Source: Pseudobdellovibrionaceae bacterium
GTDB lineage: Bacteria; Bdellovibrionota; FAC87; UBA2466
Length of the DNA stretch: 38,248 nt
Direction of reading: 5' to 3'
Assembly (NCBI GenBank): GCA_023250715.1
Contig: JAHFAF010000011.1
Location: 1 to 38,248, forward strand
Positions 1 to 6,859 of this stretch are shown one piece after another. Both the position numbers and the translations under genes were made by a program. Within the stretch, counting starts at the first letter, position 1. Every line of letters begins with the position of its first letter. The notes beneath the pieces were generated by a model. The model worked only from the letters and a program-made list of their open reading frames with translations. It searched no databases and had not been told where the DNA came from.

Positions 1-7
1 CGGTCAT
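1..7 (-). CDS. Start of next operon gene, cut by left edge
   Basis: On the minus strand an ATG at 7-5 overlaps the TGA stop (6-4) of the ketosynthase gene in the ATGA arrangement used elsewhere in this operon. Only two codons (Met-Thr) lie in the window, so nothing can be said about the product. The feature shows only that the operon probably continues to the left. Confidence 0.4.
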
Positions 8-942
8 ATATTTTCTCCACTTCTAAAAATTGCAGTTCCAAAGAAACTTCCAATTCCCACGCCTACGACGGCAAAAAGATCACCCGGTTGAAGAATCTTT
101 TTTTCTAGAGCGCGTTCTAGATTGAGAAATGCATCGTTGCAGTAGCAATGTCCGATATCTGCCAAAAGCTCCAAGTAAACCCGGTTGCGCGGAAATCCAC
201 TCTGCTGACAAAATCGTCTCCACGTCGTCAAATTCACGTTGTGGGGAAATATCCAACGCAGGTCTTTTAGGTTTACTCTCGCTTTTCCGAGTGCCGCATC
301 AAGTGATTCTCGCAGCCGTGTTTGATATACCTTCCCGAATTCCTTTTGGCCTTCTTTATCCTGGTAAAATCCTGGGTAAAATCGAGTGTCTCTCACGATC
401 GCCTGGGACAAGAGCTCTAGGCCGTCCGGCTCACAGTCGAATAATACGGCAGTCGCCGCATCACCCATAATTGTCGAATGAGAAATGTGGCGAGTTTCCG
501 GCAAAAAACCCGTGCTATCCCCTATCAGCATGAGAATATTCTTATAGCGACGGCTGGCCGCATCGACGAGAGAGAGAGCCCCAATGGCTGACGCGCAATT
601 TAAATGAGATATCCCAAGTGTGGGGACATCACCCAACCCATTCTTTTCAAGTGCTCTTTTCAGAGGCTGATATCCCATCGGGGATTGCGCAAGAATCGAA
701 TGGGCGTAAAAAATACAATCCACGGTGGGCTCATCAACTTTTTCCAAGAGTCGTTGAGTAGCCAGCGCAAGAAGATCCTCTAGTTTTTCCTCAGCGGCTG
801 CACGCGGGATTTGTTTCAGGCCGTGGACTCGATCAAGAAGCCTTGCTTCATTCTTGCTCCCGCCATTGCGAAAGACCGCTTCTTCGGTGCTTTCTCGCCC
901 AGGGGGGACGAAACTTGCGATGGCGCGTATCCCGATGCTCAT
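4..942 (-). CDS. Ketoacyl-ACP synthase III-like condensing enzyme (second copy)
   Basis: This 312-residue thiolase-fold enzyme has the length and layout of FabH/PqsC-type synthases. The nucleophile is Cys116 in the segment HLNCASAIGAL, and the catalytic His234 lies in FPHNVNLTTW. The usual Asn of the Cys-His-Asn triad (GNTS in FabH) is replaced by His265 in GHCYCND. The C-terminal glycine-rich strand GVGIGSFFGTAIF is typical of the family. I chose the ATG at 942 because it overlaps the upstream stop as ATGA; an in-frame extension to 1047 would run far into the upstream gene. It probably condenses an activated acyl group with a carrier-bound or CoA-bound partner. Its coupling to the catalytically empty ketosynthase just upstream suggests a heterodimer like PqsBC. 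The substrate is unknown. Confidence 0.85.
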   Translation of the reverse strand: MSIGIRAIASFVPPGRESTEEAVFRNGGSKNEARLLDRVHGLKQIPRAAAEEKLEDLLALATQRLLEKVDEPTVDCIFYAHSILAQSPMGYQPLKRALEKNGLGDVPTLGISHLNCASAIGALSLVDAASRRYKNILMLIGDSTGFLPETRHISHSTIMGDAATAVLFDCEPDGLELLSQAIVRDTRFYPGFYQDKEGQKEFGKVYQTRLRESLDAALGKARVNLKDLRWIFPHNVNLTTWRRFCQQSGFPRNRVYLELLADIGHCYCNDAFLNLERALEKKILQPGDLFAVVGVGIGSFFGTAIFRSGENI

Positions 943-1712
943 TCGGGCCTCTTCAGTAGGAATCCTCGCGATCTTCCGCAACCCTCTTGTAAAGCCAGTA
1001 AGTAGGGCTGGGTGCCCTCCTTCATCCACTTTTCCATGGCGAGCCAAAAGGCGGACACGGCGGAATCCGGTGAGAGGTTGTTTTCCGAAAGAAGAGCGAC
1101 ATCCTCAGCGGGCACTTTCGCTTGAGCCAATAAAGCTGTCTTCAATTCGAGTGCATGAGTATAGGGTACGGCGCCAGTGGCAAGAATTTTGGTCCCCTCA
1201 CCCGCCTCTAATAATAGGGCAACCGCGGTGTCTTTCAACTCGCCGACTTTGGGCCAAGGCACTTCCATCGGCAGAGTCGATTGTTCAACTGTGATGAGGA
1301 GGGCTTTTTTCGCTCCCCCCGTTGCAAAATAATCTTGGGCGAGATCGAGAGCCGTGAACGAAGCGCCTTTTTCTTGGTCCGATACCGCAAAGGCAAACGC
1401 ATTCAGCCCATAGCGCTCGAGGAGAAAACTTGTCGTTGAATGATAGGCGATGGTGTTCGGAAGGTAATGGGCGAGGATCAGCAGATCCACACCGGCCAGA
1501 GCTTCCTTTCCACCTAGCTTCTCGATGGCCTGGACGCAGAGGCCCTCAAATGTACTGAATTTTCCTTTTCCCATCGCCTCCACGGTTAACGGAAGTTGGT
1601 ACAGGGAAAACAGATCGCGGTAGAAATCAGCGCCGAACGGTCTAAAAGTCTGGTCCGGCATTTCATTTAAGGTTACCGACGCAATTCCAGCTATGTTGAG
1701 CTGATGTTGCAT
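939..1712 (-). CDS. Ketosynthase-fold protein lacking catalytic residues
   Basis: This 257-residue protein looks like a shortened ketoacyl synthase III. It retains thiolase-fold strands, for example the segment ending ALLITVEQST and a C-terminal GCGRSRGFLL strand. The nucleophile segment reads SDQEKGASFTALDLA with no Cys, the PHNxNL histidine segment reads LLSENNLSPD, and the GNTS-like segment is absent. It is therefore probably not a catalyst by itself. By analogy with PqsB, which pairs with active PqsC, it may be the structural half of a heterodimer with the next gene, to which it is coupled by ATGA. The start is the ATG at 1712, which shares one base with the stop of the carrier protein gene (TGATG). 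A TTG one codon earlier is also possible. It could instead be a scaffold or chain-length factor. Confidence 0.75.
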   Translation of the reverse strand: MQHQLNIAGIASVTLNEMPDQTFRPFGADFYRDLFSLYQLPLTVEAMGKGKFSTFEGLCVQAIEKLGGKEALAGVDLLILAHYLPNTIAYHSTTSFLLERYGLNAFAFAVSDQEKGASFTALDLAQDYFATGGAKKALLITVEQSTLPMEVPWPKVGELKDTAVALLLEAGEGTKILATGAVPYTHALELKTALLAQAKVPAEDVALLSENNLSPDSAVSAFWLAMEKWMKEGTQPYLLALQEGCGRSRGFLLKRPE

Positions 1713-1981
1713 CAATGAACCGTCACTCCGCTCTTCTCTAGTGTCGAGACGATGTAACTCGCAAGATTCCCCACGGTCTTGAAGTGCTCGACGTCCAGAG
1801 TCTCCGGATCGATGACTAGCCCGTCGATGACCTCTTCGAGAGCCATCAATAGCTCGAGCGAGGAAGTGGAATCCATATTCAGATCTTCGAACAGTCGAGT
1901 TTCAGGTGTAACGTTACTGACTGATTGCAGCTTCAAAACGTTTTGAAGCACCGGTTTCATATTCTCGATAATGGTGTTCAT
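1712..1981 (-). CDS. Acyl carrier protein
   Basis: This is an 89-residue discrete acyl or peptidyl carrier protein. The phosphopantetheine attachment site is Ser38 in EDLNMDSTSSLEL, followed by an acidic helix (MALEEV) as in standard carrier proteins. The start at 1981 is supported by AGGAG a few bases upstream. The first 68 bases overlap the 3' end of the decarboxylase gene in another frame. In this operon the protein most likely carries the aminoacyl group that the ATP-grasp enzyme attaches and the decarboxylase trims, as BtrI does in butirosin biosynthesis. It could be converted to the holo form by the AcpS encoded at 7873-8238. It is not the housekeeping ACP by context, because no fabD/fabG/fabF genes adjoin it. 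Confidence 0.9.
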   Translation of the reverse strand: MNTIIENMKPVLQNVLKLQSVSNVTPETRLFEDLNMDSTSSLELLMALEEVIDGLVIDPETLDVEHFKTVGNLASYIVSTLEKSGVTVH

Positions 1982-3260
1982 TGTTTACTCCTTTAAAAGA
2001 GATCAAGTTCTGTTTTCTGAGCATGTCCTGAGGAAAGTCTCGTTCTCGAATCAGAAATGCTTCTCCATTGTGGACGAGCACTTCAGAAGGGAACCCGAAG
2101 CTCAGGAAATTCACTGGTGAGGCAGTCGGCCCGTAAGCTCCTGAGTTCAACACCGCGATAAGATCCCCTTGCAGAATGGGGGGGAGCTTAACGGCCTTCC
2201 CCACTACATCATTCGGCGTGCAAAGGGGCCCGGTCACATGAAAAGCCTTTTCGGGGGTCCCATTCCAGTCGCAGGCATTTTTAATCGGAAAATTTCTTTT
2301 TACGAAGGAACCCACTCCGACAGCAGCCATGTGGCAATTCGTTCCGCCATCCGTGATTGCGAAAGTCTCTCCCATCGAGTCCTTCACATACTGAACGCGT
2401 GAAAGGAGCATTCCGCACTCGGCGGAAAGGTAACGGCCGAGCTCCATGATGAGGCGGGTCTGGGGGTGGGCCACATGGAACTTCTCGAGTGCCGGATTCA
2501 TCTCGACCCCGAGCTTTTCCAAGTCGAGGCGAGACTCATCATCGAAATAGGGAACACCAAGGCCGCCACCAATGTCGACCATCTCGAGAGAAAAACCCCC
2601 TTTGGCCGCACACTGTTCGGCAAGGTCGAGGATGCGAACGGTATTTGCGAGCACTTCTTCCCAGGCGAGTATTCTCGTACCGGAATAGATCTGAATTCCT
2701 TTGATGCGCGCATGGGGGAATTGTTGTTGCATCGTCGCTGCCAACTCAATTGCGTGCGTTTCATCAATTCCAAACTGCCGCGGCTTTCCTCCCATCGTGA
2801 GCCGAGATCCTTTTACGGAAAAGGCAGGGTTGATTCTAAGAGCGATGTCTTGAGTCTTTCCCAAGCTTTTTGCGATGGCGTGGATTCTCTCCATTTCCCC
2901 GAAGGACTCACAAATAATCGCGTAAACACCGTTTCTTATACAGGCCTCGAGCTCCTGCTCCGTCTTGCCAGGGCCGACAAAGATAATCCCATTACCGGAT
3001 GTGCCGCATCGTAAAGCCGTTGTTAATTCAGCGAGAGAAGAACACTCGGCATTGGCACCCAAAGAATGAAGCAGGCCGTAGACAGAAATATTCGGATTTG
3101 CTTTCAAGGAATAGAAAATCTCAAGGCTCGGATGGAACGCCTTGCGCACGTTGGTGATTTGCCGCTTAAGAATATCCCCATCATAGAGAAAGAGCGGCGT
3201 TTGAAATCTGTCCGCTATTTCAGTGACGGAAATTCCCTGGACTTCTAGTACGTCTCTCAT
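1914..3260 (-). CDS. PLP-dependent decarboxylase, ODC/DAPDC fold (BtrK-like)
   Basis: This 448-residue fold-type III PLP enzyme has all family hallmarks. Lys53 in YSLKANPN forms the Schiff base. A GGGLGVPY phosphate-binding loop, ELGRYLSAECG, GPLCTPNDVVGK and GAYGPTASPVNF follow in the usual order. Diaminopimelate or ornithine decarboxylases act on free amino acids. Here the gene is flanked by an ATP-grasp ligase (ATGA overlap) and a carrier protein (68-base overlap), so I infer that it decarboxylates an aminoacyl-S-ACP, as BtrK does with glutamyl-ACP to give 4-aminobutyryl-ACP. The amino acid is not determinable from sequence. A stand-alone diaminopimelate decarboxylase is less likely, because no lysine-pathway genes are nearby. 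Confidence 0.88.
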   Translation of the reverse strand: MRDVLEVQGISVTEIADRFQTPLFLYDGDILKRQITNVRKAFHPSLEIFYSLKANPNISVYGLLHSLGANAECSSLAELTTALRCGTSGNGIIFVGPGKTEQELEACIRNGVYAIICESFGEMERIHAIAKSLGKTQDIALRINPAFSVKGSRLTMGGKPRQFGIDETHAIELAATMQQQFPHARIKGIQIYSGTRILAWEEVLANTVRILDLAEQCAAKGGFSLEMVDIGGGLGVPYFDDESRLDLEKLGVEMNPALEKFHVAHPQTRLIMELGRYLSAECGMLLSRVQYVKDSMGETFAITDGGTNCHMAAVGVGSFVKRNFPIKNACDWNGTPEKAFHVTGPLCTPNDVVGKAVKLPPILQGDLIAVLNSGAYGPTASPVNFLSFGFPSEVLVHNGEAFLIRERDFPQDMLRKQNLISFKGVNNEHHYREYETGASKRFEAAISQ

Positions 3261-4615
3261 GTCACGTTCCTTTCAAGGGCACCTAAGACTTCGGTTAATT
3301 TTTGGTTGAGAACTTGAACTTCTTGTTCGCTTCGCTCGATGACTAATCCATAGAGACGACCCGGCCAATGAGCGCCCCCGCAAGCTTTAGCAGCGTTCAG
3401 TGTCGCGAAATCATTAATAAGAAACCCCGTCCCCTCGGCGCGTCTATAGATATATGGGCCCAAAACCTGCTCCAACTCTTTAAAGGACCAGGCCCTTTCA
3501 AGCTTGAACGCAAAGTGTTTTGCAAGAGCGCTTCTTCCGGGAAGCACGTCTTCCGCGATCTTGTTTTGATATGTGGACATATTGAATCGCGCGTTGATCT
3601 CAAGGTTCGGATAGACGACGTTGTCAGTCGACAAAATTGCATCCACTCCTACCATTCCGAAATACCCCTGGCGGTAAAGTGCCGGGCCTAATACTTTCGC
3701 CGTTTGCTCAAGCTCCTCGACTTGAGATAGATTTAGAGAGGTGGGAATGCGGTGGCCTTGATGGACGCCATTCTCCGTCACGGCATCTCTAACGCCGCAA
3801 AACCCCACTCTTCCATCTTTCGCGATAAGGAACTGATAATTGATGTCACATTTCTTATCGATCCATTTTTCGACGACGACGCGAATGACGCCGCCAGGTT
3901 TCGCATTGAGCTGCCGTTCCCACATTTTTAGGAGGCTTGCAGATTTCTCAGGAGAGGTAACGACTGAAAGGCCCTTACCCGACACTCCGAATGCGTCTTT
4001 TACAACTAGCTTTCCACCTTCATCCAAAACATTTTGATGGCGCCGAAGAGCTTCCTTGAGTTCCTCCAATGAGGAACAGCAACTTCCAGGAATAGCTCGG
4101 ATTCCTAAGCTCTCATTTAATTGCCGGCTCAAAATCTTAGAGTTCACGGCTTCGACAATGGCGGAAGCCGGGCCGCAGAGGGAAAGGCCGGTTTTTTGGC
4201 TCAGTTCCTCCTCTAAATGAGAGACTCCGAAGGGCATGAGGGCGGCATTTAGTCCCTTCAATGCCTGTAGGCCTTCTTCATCCGCCAGAAAATTCTCCGT
4301 GATATTTAATTCAGGCCGATTTGTTTTGGGGAAAAGAACGTGCGGAAGCTGAAATCCCTCACCGCGAAGATAAGCTGCGTACTCAGGATCCAGTGGCTCC
4401 TTTAGCAAAACATAGTCTTGCGGCTCCGCTAAGAACAAAGCCAGCTGGTCCATCCGATTTACTAGCCAACGCGCAGAAGGGGCCGTGAGGGAAGGAAGCG
4501 CCAAGGCTCCTACCGACTTTCCCCAGAATTGCTCCACCTCGATATTTCCAAGGTGAATGAGTGCAGTACATGGGTCTCCACTCAAATAATCTCTCAGTTC
4601 CGTCACGAACGTCAT
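3257..4615 (-). CDS. ATP-grasp ligase, probable amino acid:ACP ligase (BtrJ-like)
   Basis: This is a 452-residue ATP-grasp protein. Visible elements are the flexible phosphate loop KDAFGVSGKGLSVV near the middle, an ATP-binding strand VVVEKWIDKKCDINYQF, and the metal-binding LEINARFNMSTYQ motif near residue 350. ATP-grasp ligases activate a carboxylate as acyl phosphate and pass it to an amine or thiol. Placed between a ketosynthase and a decarboxylase/carrier pair, it most resembles BtrJ of butirosin synthesis, which loads L-glutamate onto an ACP thiol. The gene begins 18 bases after the upstream ketosynthase stop and ends in an ATGA overlap with the decarboxylase, so the three enzymes are made together. 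A peptide-bond-forming role is the main alternative. Confidence 0.82.
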   Translation of the reverse strand: MTFVTELRDYLSGDPCTALIHLGNIEVEQFWGKSVGALALPSLTAPSARWLVNRMDQLALFLAEPQDYVLLKEPLDPEYAAYLRGEGFQLPHVLFPKTNRPELNITENFLADEEGLQALKGLNAALMPFGVSHLEEELSQKTGLSLCGPASAIVEAVNSKILSRQLNESLGIRAIPGSCCSSLEELKEALRRHQNVLDEGGKLVVKDAFGVSGKGLSVVTSPEKSASLLKMWERQLNAKPGGVIRVVVEKWIDKKCDINYQFLIAKDGRVGFCGVRDAVTENGVHQGHRIPTSLNLSQVEELEQTAKVLGPALYRQGYFGMVGVDAILSTDNVVYPNLEINARFNMSTYQNKIAEDVLPGRSALAKHFAFKLERAWSFKELEQVLGPYIYRRAEGTGFLINDFATLNAAKACGGAHWPGRLYGLVIERSEQEVQVLNQKLTEVLGALERNVT

Positions 4616-4633
4616 GGCCTAACTCACTAAAGT

Positions 4634-5563
4634 TCAGTGTCTCAGGACAGCGGCCGCGAAAGTCGCGCCGAGTCCAACACTCGCTAATAAAAAATTATTC
4701 CCTCTTTTTAAAAATCCTTCATCGACCGCTGAGCGGTAATTCAAGAAAACATCCGAGCAAAAACAATGGCCCTGATTGGGGAGGTCCTTGAGATAGATCT
4801 TCTCCAGCGGATAATTCGCGGCTTTAGAGACGCGCTTCCAGGAGGAAAGATTGATGTTATGGGGGAGGATGCAGTCGAGCTCGCTCCATGTAAGCCCGGC
4901 CTCGCTCAAGGCTCCCGACATCACCTCAATTAACGTAGGGACATACTTTTCTTCGAACTCCTTTAAAGTGGCGGCATCCAGGCCGACCCCACCACTGAAT
5001 TTACCCAATGTTTTTTGCTTCACCGCTAATACTTGATTGCTCTCTCCTTCGCTCTTGAAAAGAACGGCAGTCGAGGCTTCTCCCATGATCGTGGTGTGGG
5101 GGATGTGCTGCACGCTGGGGGAAAATGCTTTTTCTCCAGTGACTACGACCGCGTATTTTTCTTTTGGGTTACTTTGGAAACGGCGGCGAAGCACATCCAT
5201 CGCAGTGATGCTCGATGCGCAGTTCTGCATGGTGAGAGAAAATGTTTCCGCCGATTCCAACCCAAATTCACTTTGAAGTTTTCTCAAAGGGCTGTGAGGA
5301 AAAGGAGCGACTTGCTGAATGGTGTGGCAGTAAATGAAAGTCCCAATTTCACTCCGATCGACATTCACTCTTTCGAAGAGATTCTCGAGAGCGGGACGTA
5401 CCAAGTCTTCTGTCACTCCTTCTTTCATCATCGGAATGCGCTGAATGTTGTGGAAGCGGGAAAAAATTTCTTTCTGGGCGCGATTGATGCCTAGATAGTT
5501 TTGAAGGTCGGCGATTTCCACCCGACGCGCAGGAATGTAAGACCCTACTTCACCCAGAACCAC
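4634..5563 (-). CDS. Ketoacyl-ACP synthase III-like condensing enzyme (first copy)
   Basis: First visible gene of the operon; 309 residues, FabH length. The nucleophile is Cys115 in LTMQNCASSITAM and the catalytic His235 lies in LPHNINLSSW. As in the second copy, the triad Asn is replaced by His266, in GHCFCSDVFLN. The shared GHCxC motif shows that this copy and the one at 4-942 form one subfamily. The GTG start at 5563 is chosen because GGAGG stands about eight bases upstream. A role in extending a carrier-bound or CoA-bound acyl starter is inferred from the family. The 106 bases before it could hold the operon promoter; I see a TTGACT but no convincing -10 box. Confidence 0.85.
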   Translation of the reverse strand: MVLGEVGSYIPARRVEIADLQNYLGINRAQKEIFSRFHNIQRIPMMKEGVTEDLVRPALENLFERVNVDRSEIGTFIYCHTIQQVAPFPHSPLRKLQSEFGLESAETFSLTMQNCASSITAMDVLRRRFQSNPKEKYAVVVTGEKAFSPSVQHIPHTTIMGEASTAVLFKSEGESNQVLAVKQKTLGKFSGGVGLDAATLKEFEEKYVPTLIEVMSGALSEAGLTWSELDCILPHNINLSSWKRVSKAANYPLEKIYLKDLPNQGHCFCSDVFLNYRSAVDEGFLKRGNNFLLASVGLGATFAAAVLRH

Positions 5564-5669
5564 AGCCGACCTCCAGGGAAAAAATTAGCGGTCATGGACG
5601 CAGTGAGTCAATTCAAAAAATTCAACTAGCGATTAAATTTTGGAGAGAGAGAAATCCTATCTAGTGCCG

Positions 5670-6032
5670 TTAAAACGTCGGGAAAGGGCGTTTTACCTCG
5701 CACAGGTAGAGAGAATTTCCGTCGGGATCGTTAAAAAATATGATCCGAGCCGTTGACCGTTCCAAGATACCGGATGAAAAATTTACACCTCGGCTCTCGA
5801 GCGATTTCTTAGCCTCATCTAACGAGGAAACGTTCAGACCAAGTGAGAGTTTCTCTCCGCCTGCTAATTTTTGATCGGTGGGAGAGATTCCAACCGTCAA
5901 ACCGGACATGGAGAGCTCTGCCCATTCGTTACCGTTCCGAAATCCAATTCGGAACGCCAACGTTTCTTGGTAAAACTTCACGGCCTGTTCGAAATTTGTC
6001 GTCTGAATTGTTACGTTCGCCTCTTGAAACAT
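5670..6032 (-). CDS. VOC (glyoxalase/bleomycin-resistance fold) protein
   Basis: This 120-residue protein has the two beta-alpha-beta-beta-beta modules of the vicinal-oxygen-chelate superfamily. It opens with FEQAVKFYQETLAFRIGFRNGNEWAEL and closes with the usual FFNDPDGNSLYLCE strand, where Glu is a typical metal ligand. Members include glyoxalase I, dioxygenases and antibiotic-binding proteins; the sequence does not tell which. The ATG at 6032 has GGGAG eight bases upstream. It lies on the same strand as the ketosynthase operon, 106 bases upstream of it, so it could be read through into the operon or be independent. Confidence 0.85.
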   Translation of the reverse strand: MFQEANVTIQTTNFEQAVKFYQETLAFRIGFRNGNEWAELSMSGLTVGISPTDQKLAGGEKLSLGLNVSSLDEAKKSLESRGVNFSSGILERSTARIIFFNDPDGNSLYLCEVKRPFPTF

Positions 6033-6047
6033 GCATTTCTCCCTTTA

Positions 6048-6227
6048 GCAGTTCCCTGAAAAACCCCATTTGGGCCAAAAAAATGCTTTTTCGGCTGCGC
6101 CTTCGTCATCGTCGTAAAAAGTCCTCATCGGCCATTCCATGGCCGCCTCCGGGCTTTTTCCTCCTCTTCCTCGTCTCACTCGAAAAATCATTTTTTTGCC
6201 TCCAAAGCGGGCTTTTCAGGAAACTGC
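6048..6227. repeat. Long inverted-repeat element, copy A
   Basis: About 180 bases without a convincing gene, framed by arms of 46-47 bases at 6048-6093 and 6181-6227 that pair along most of their length (GCAGTT at one end with AACTGC at the other, then CCTGAAAA, AAAAAAATG and TTTTTCG with their complements). The interior holds a perfect 7-bp hairpin, CGGCCAT-TCC-ATGGCCG, at 6129-6145, followed by CCTCCG. A second element at 16558-16732 has the same plan and the same core. It occupies most of the gap between the VOC gene and the GIN-domain gene. It could be a miniature mobile element or a structured RNA; no function is assigned. Confidence 0.7.
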
Positions 6228-6260
6228 CAGAACAATAACTGGCACGGCTGTAACACTTTG

Positions 6261-6297
6261 TGACGTAACGTGTCAAAATGGGTTGACGTAGTATAAA
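6261..6297 (+). promoter_or_regulatory. Possible operator/promoter region of the GIN-domain gene
   Basis: An imperfect palindrome TGACGTAACGTGTCA lies at 6261-6275, followed by TTGACGTA at 6283-6290, which repeats the same TGACGTA half, and a TATAAA at 6292-6297. The boxes are not spaced as a standard sigma-70 promoter, because the TTGACG and TATAAA are only three bases apart. The palindrome is the better-supported signal and may bind a regulator. Confidence 0.3.
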
Positions 6298-6362
6298 AAT
6301 TTATCGGAAGACATTAAGAACAGGTTGGTAACTCACACGGCTTAACTAAAGGAGGCCCCCAA

Positions 6363-6842
6363 ATGATTCGTTTCAAGTTGTCTTCCCTGGTAGCGATTGC
6401 AGCTCTTACGTTGTCTCTTTATCCGCTTGCTGCTTGTGCAGATCATAGAGAGCAAGCCACGGTAACTGAAAAGGTGGTTAAGGTGGACGGTAAGGAAATG
6501 AAAAATGCGAAGGTGAAACTTCGTGGAAGCAAAGACACGGTTTTGAAGGACGTTGATTACAACGAATTGCGGGTTGATTCATCGGGCTCTGCGGATCTCG
6601 AAGTTTCTGGTCGCGCGAATACGTTGATTCTGGATGTTTCCGGATCTTCCACGATTCACGCTGAAGATCTCGAAGCCGATGAAGTGGAAATCGATATGTC
6701 CGGAAGCGCGGATCTTTACGTGAAGGCCAATAAGTCCTTTCGCATCGATGGCTCTGGCTCGGGCAAGATCTACTTGCACGGAAAAGGCGAAGTAGTACGT
6801 CACCGTGTCACCGGAAATGTCCGCGTTTATCGCAAGAAGTAA
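6363..6842 (+). CDS. Exported GIN-domain (DUF2807-like) protein
   Basis: This 159-residue protein has an N-terminal signal peptide (hydrophobic run LVAIAALTLSLYPLAACA). The body is a regular parallel-beta repeat: VDSSGSADLEV, LDVSGSSTIHA, IDMSGSADLYV and IDGSGSGKIYL. The spacing of these SGS turns is the signature of the head GIN domain found in putative adhesins and envelope proteins. The start has AAAGGAGG upstream. The next gene begins 17 bases later and is probably co-transcribed. Location is periplasm or outer surface; the exact role is unknown. Confidence 0.85.
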   Translation: MIRFKLSSLVAIAALTLSLYPLAACADHREQATVTEKVVKVDGKEMKNAKVKLRGSKDTVLKDVDYNELRVDSSGSADLEVSGRANTLILDVSGSSTIHAEDLEADEVEIDMSGSADLYVKANKSFRIDGSGSGKIYLHGKGEVVRHRVTGNVRVYRKK

Positions 6843-6859
6843 TTTCGCGAGAGGGCCAA

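Noticed and set aside
943-1047. In-frame upstream extension of the second KAS III gene
   Set aside because: It would overlap the coupled upstream gene by over 100 bases and has no family similarity; the ATGA start at 942 is consistent with the rest of the operon.
5843-6238. A 131-codon plus-strand frame through repeat element A
   Set aside because: It is antisense to the VOC gene and then follows the inverted repeat; composition and lack of a ribosome site indicate a chance frame.
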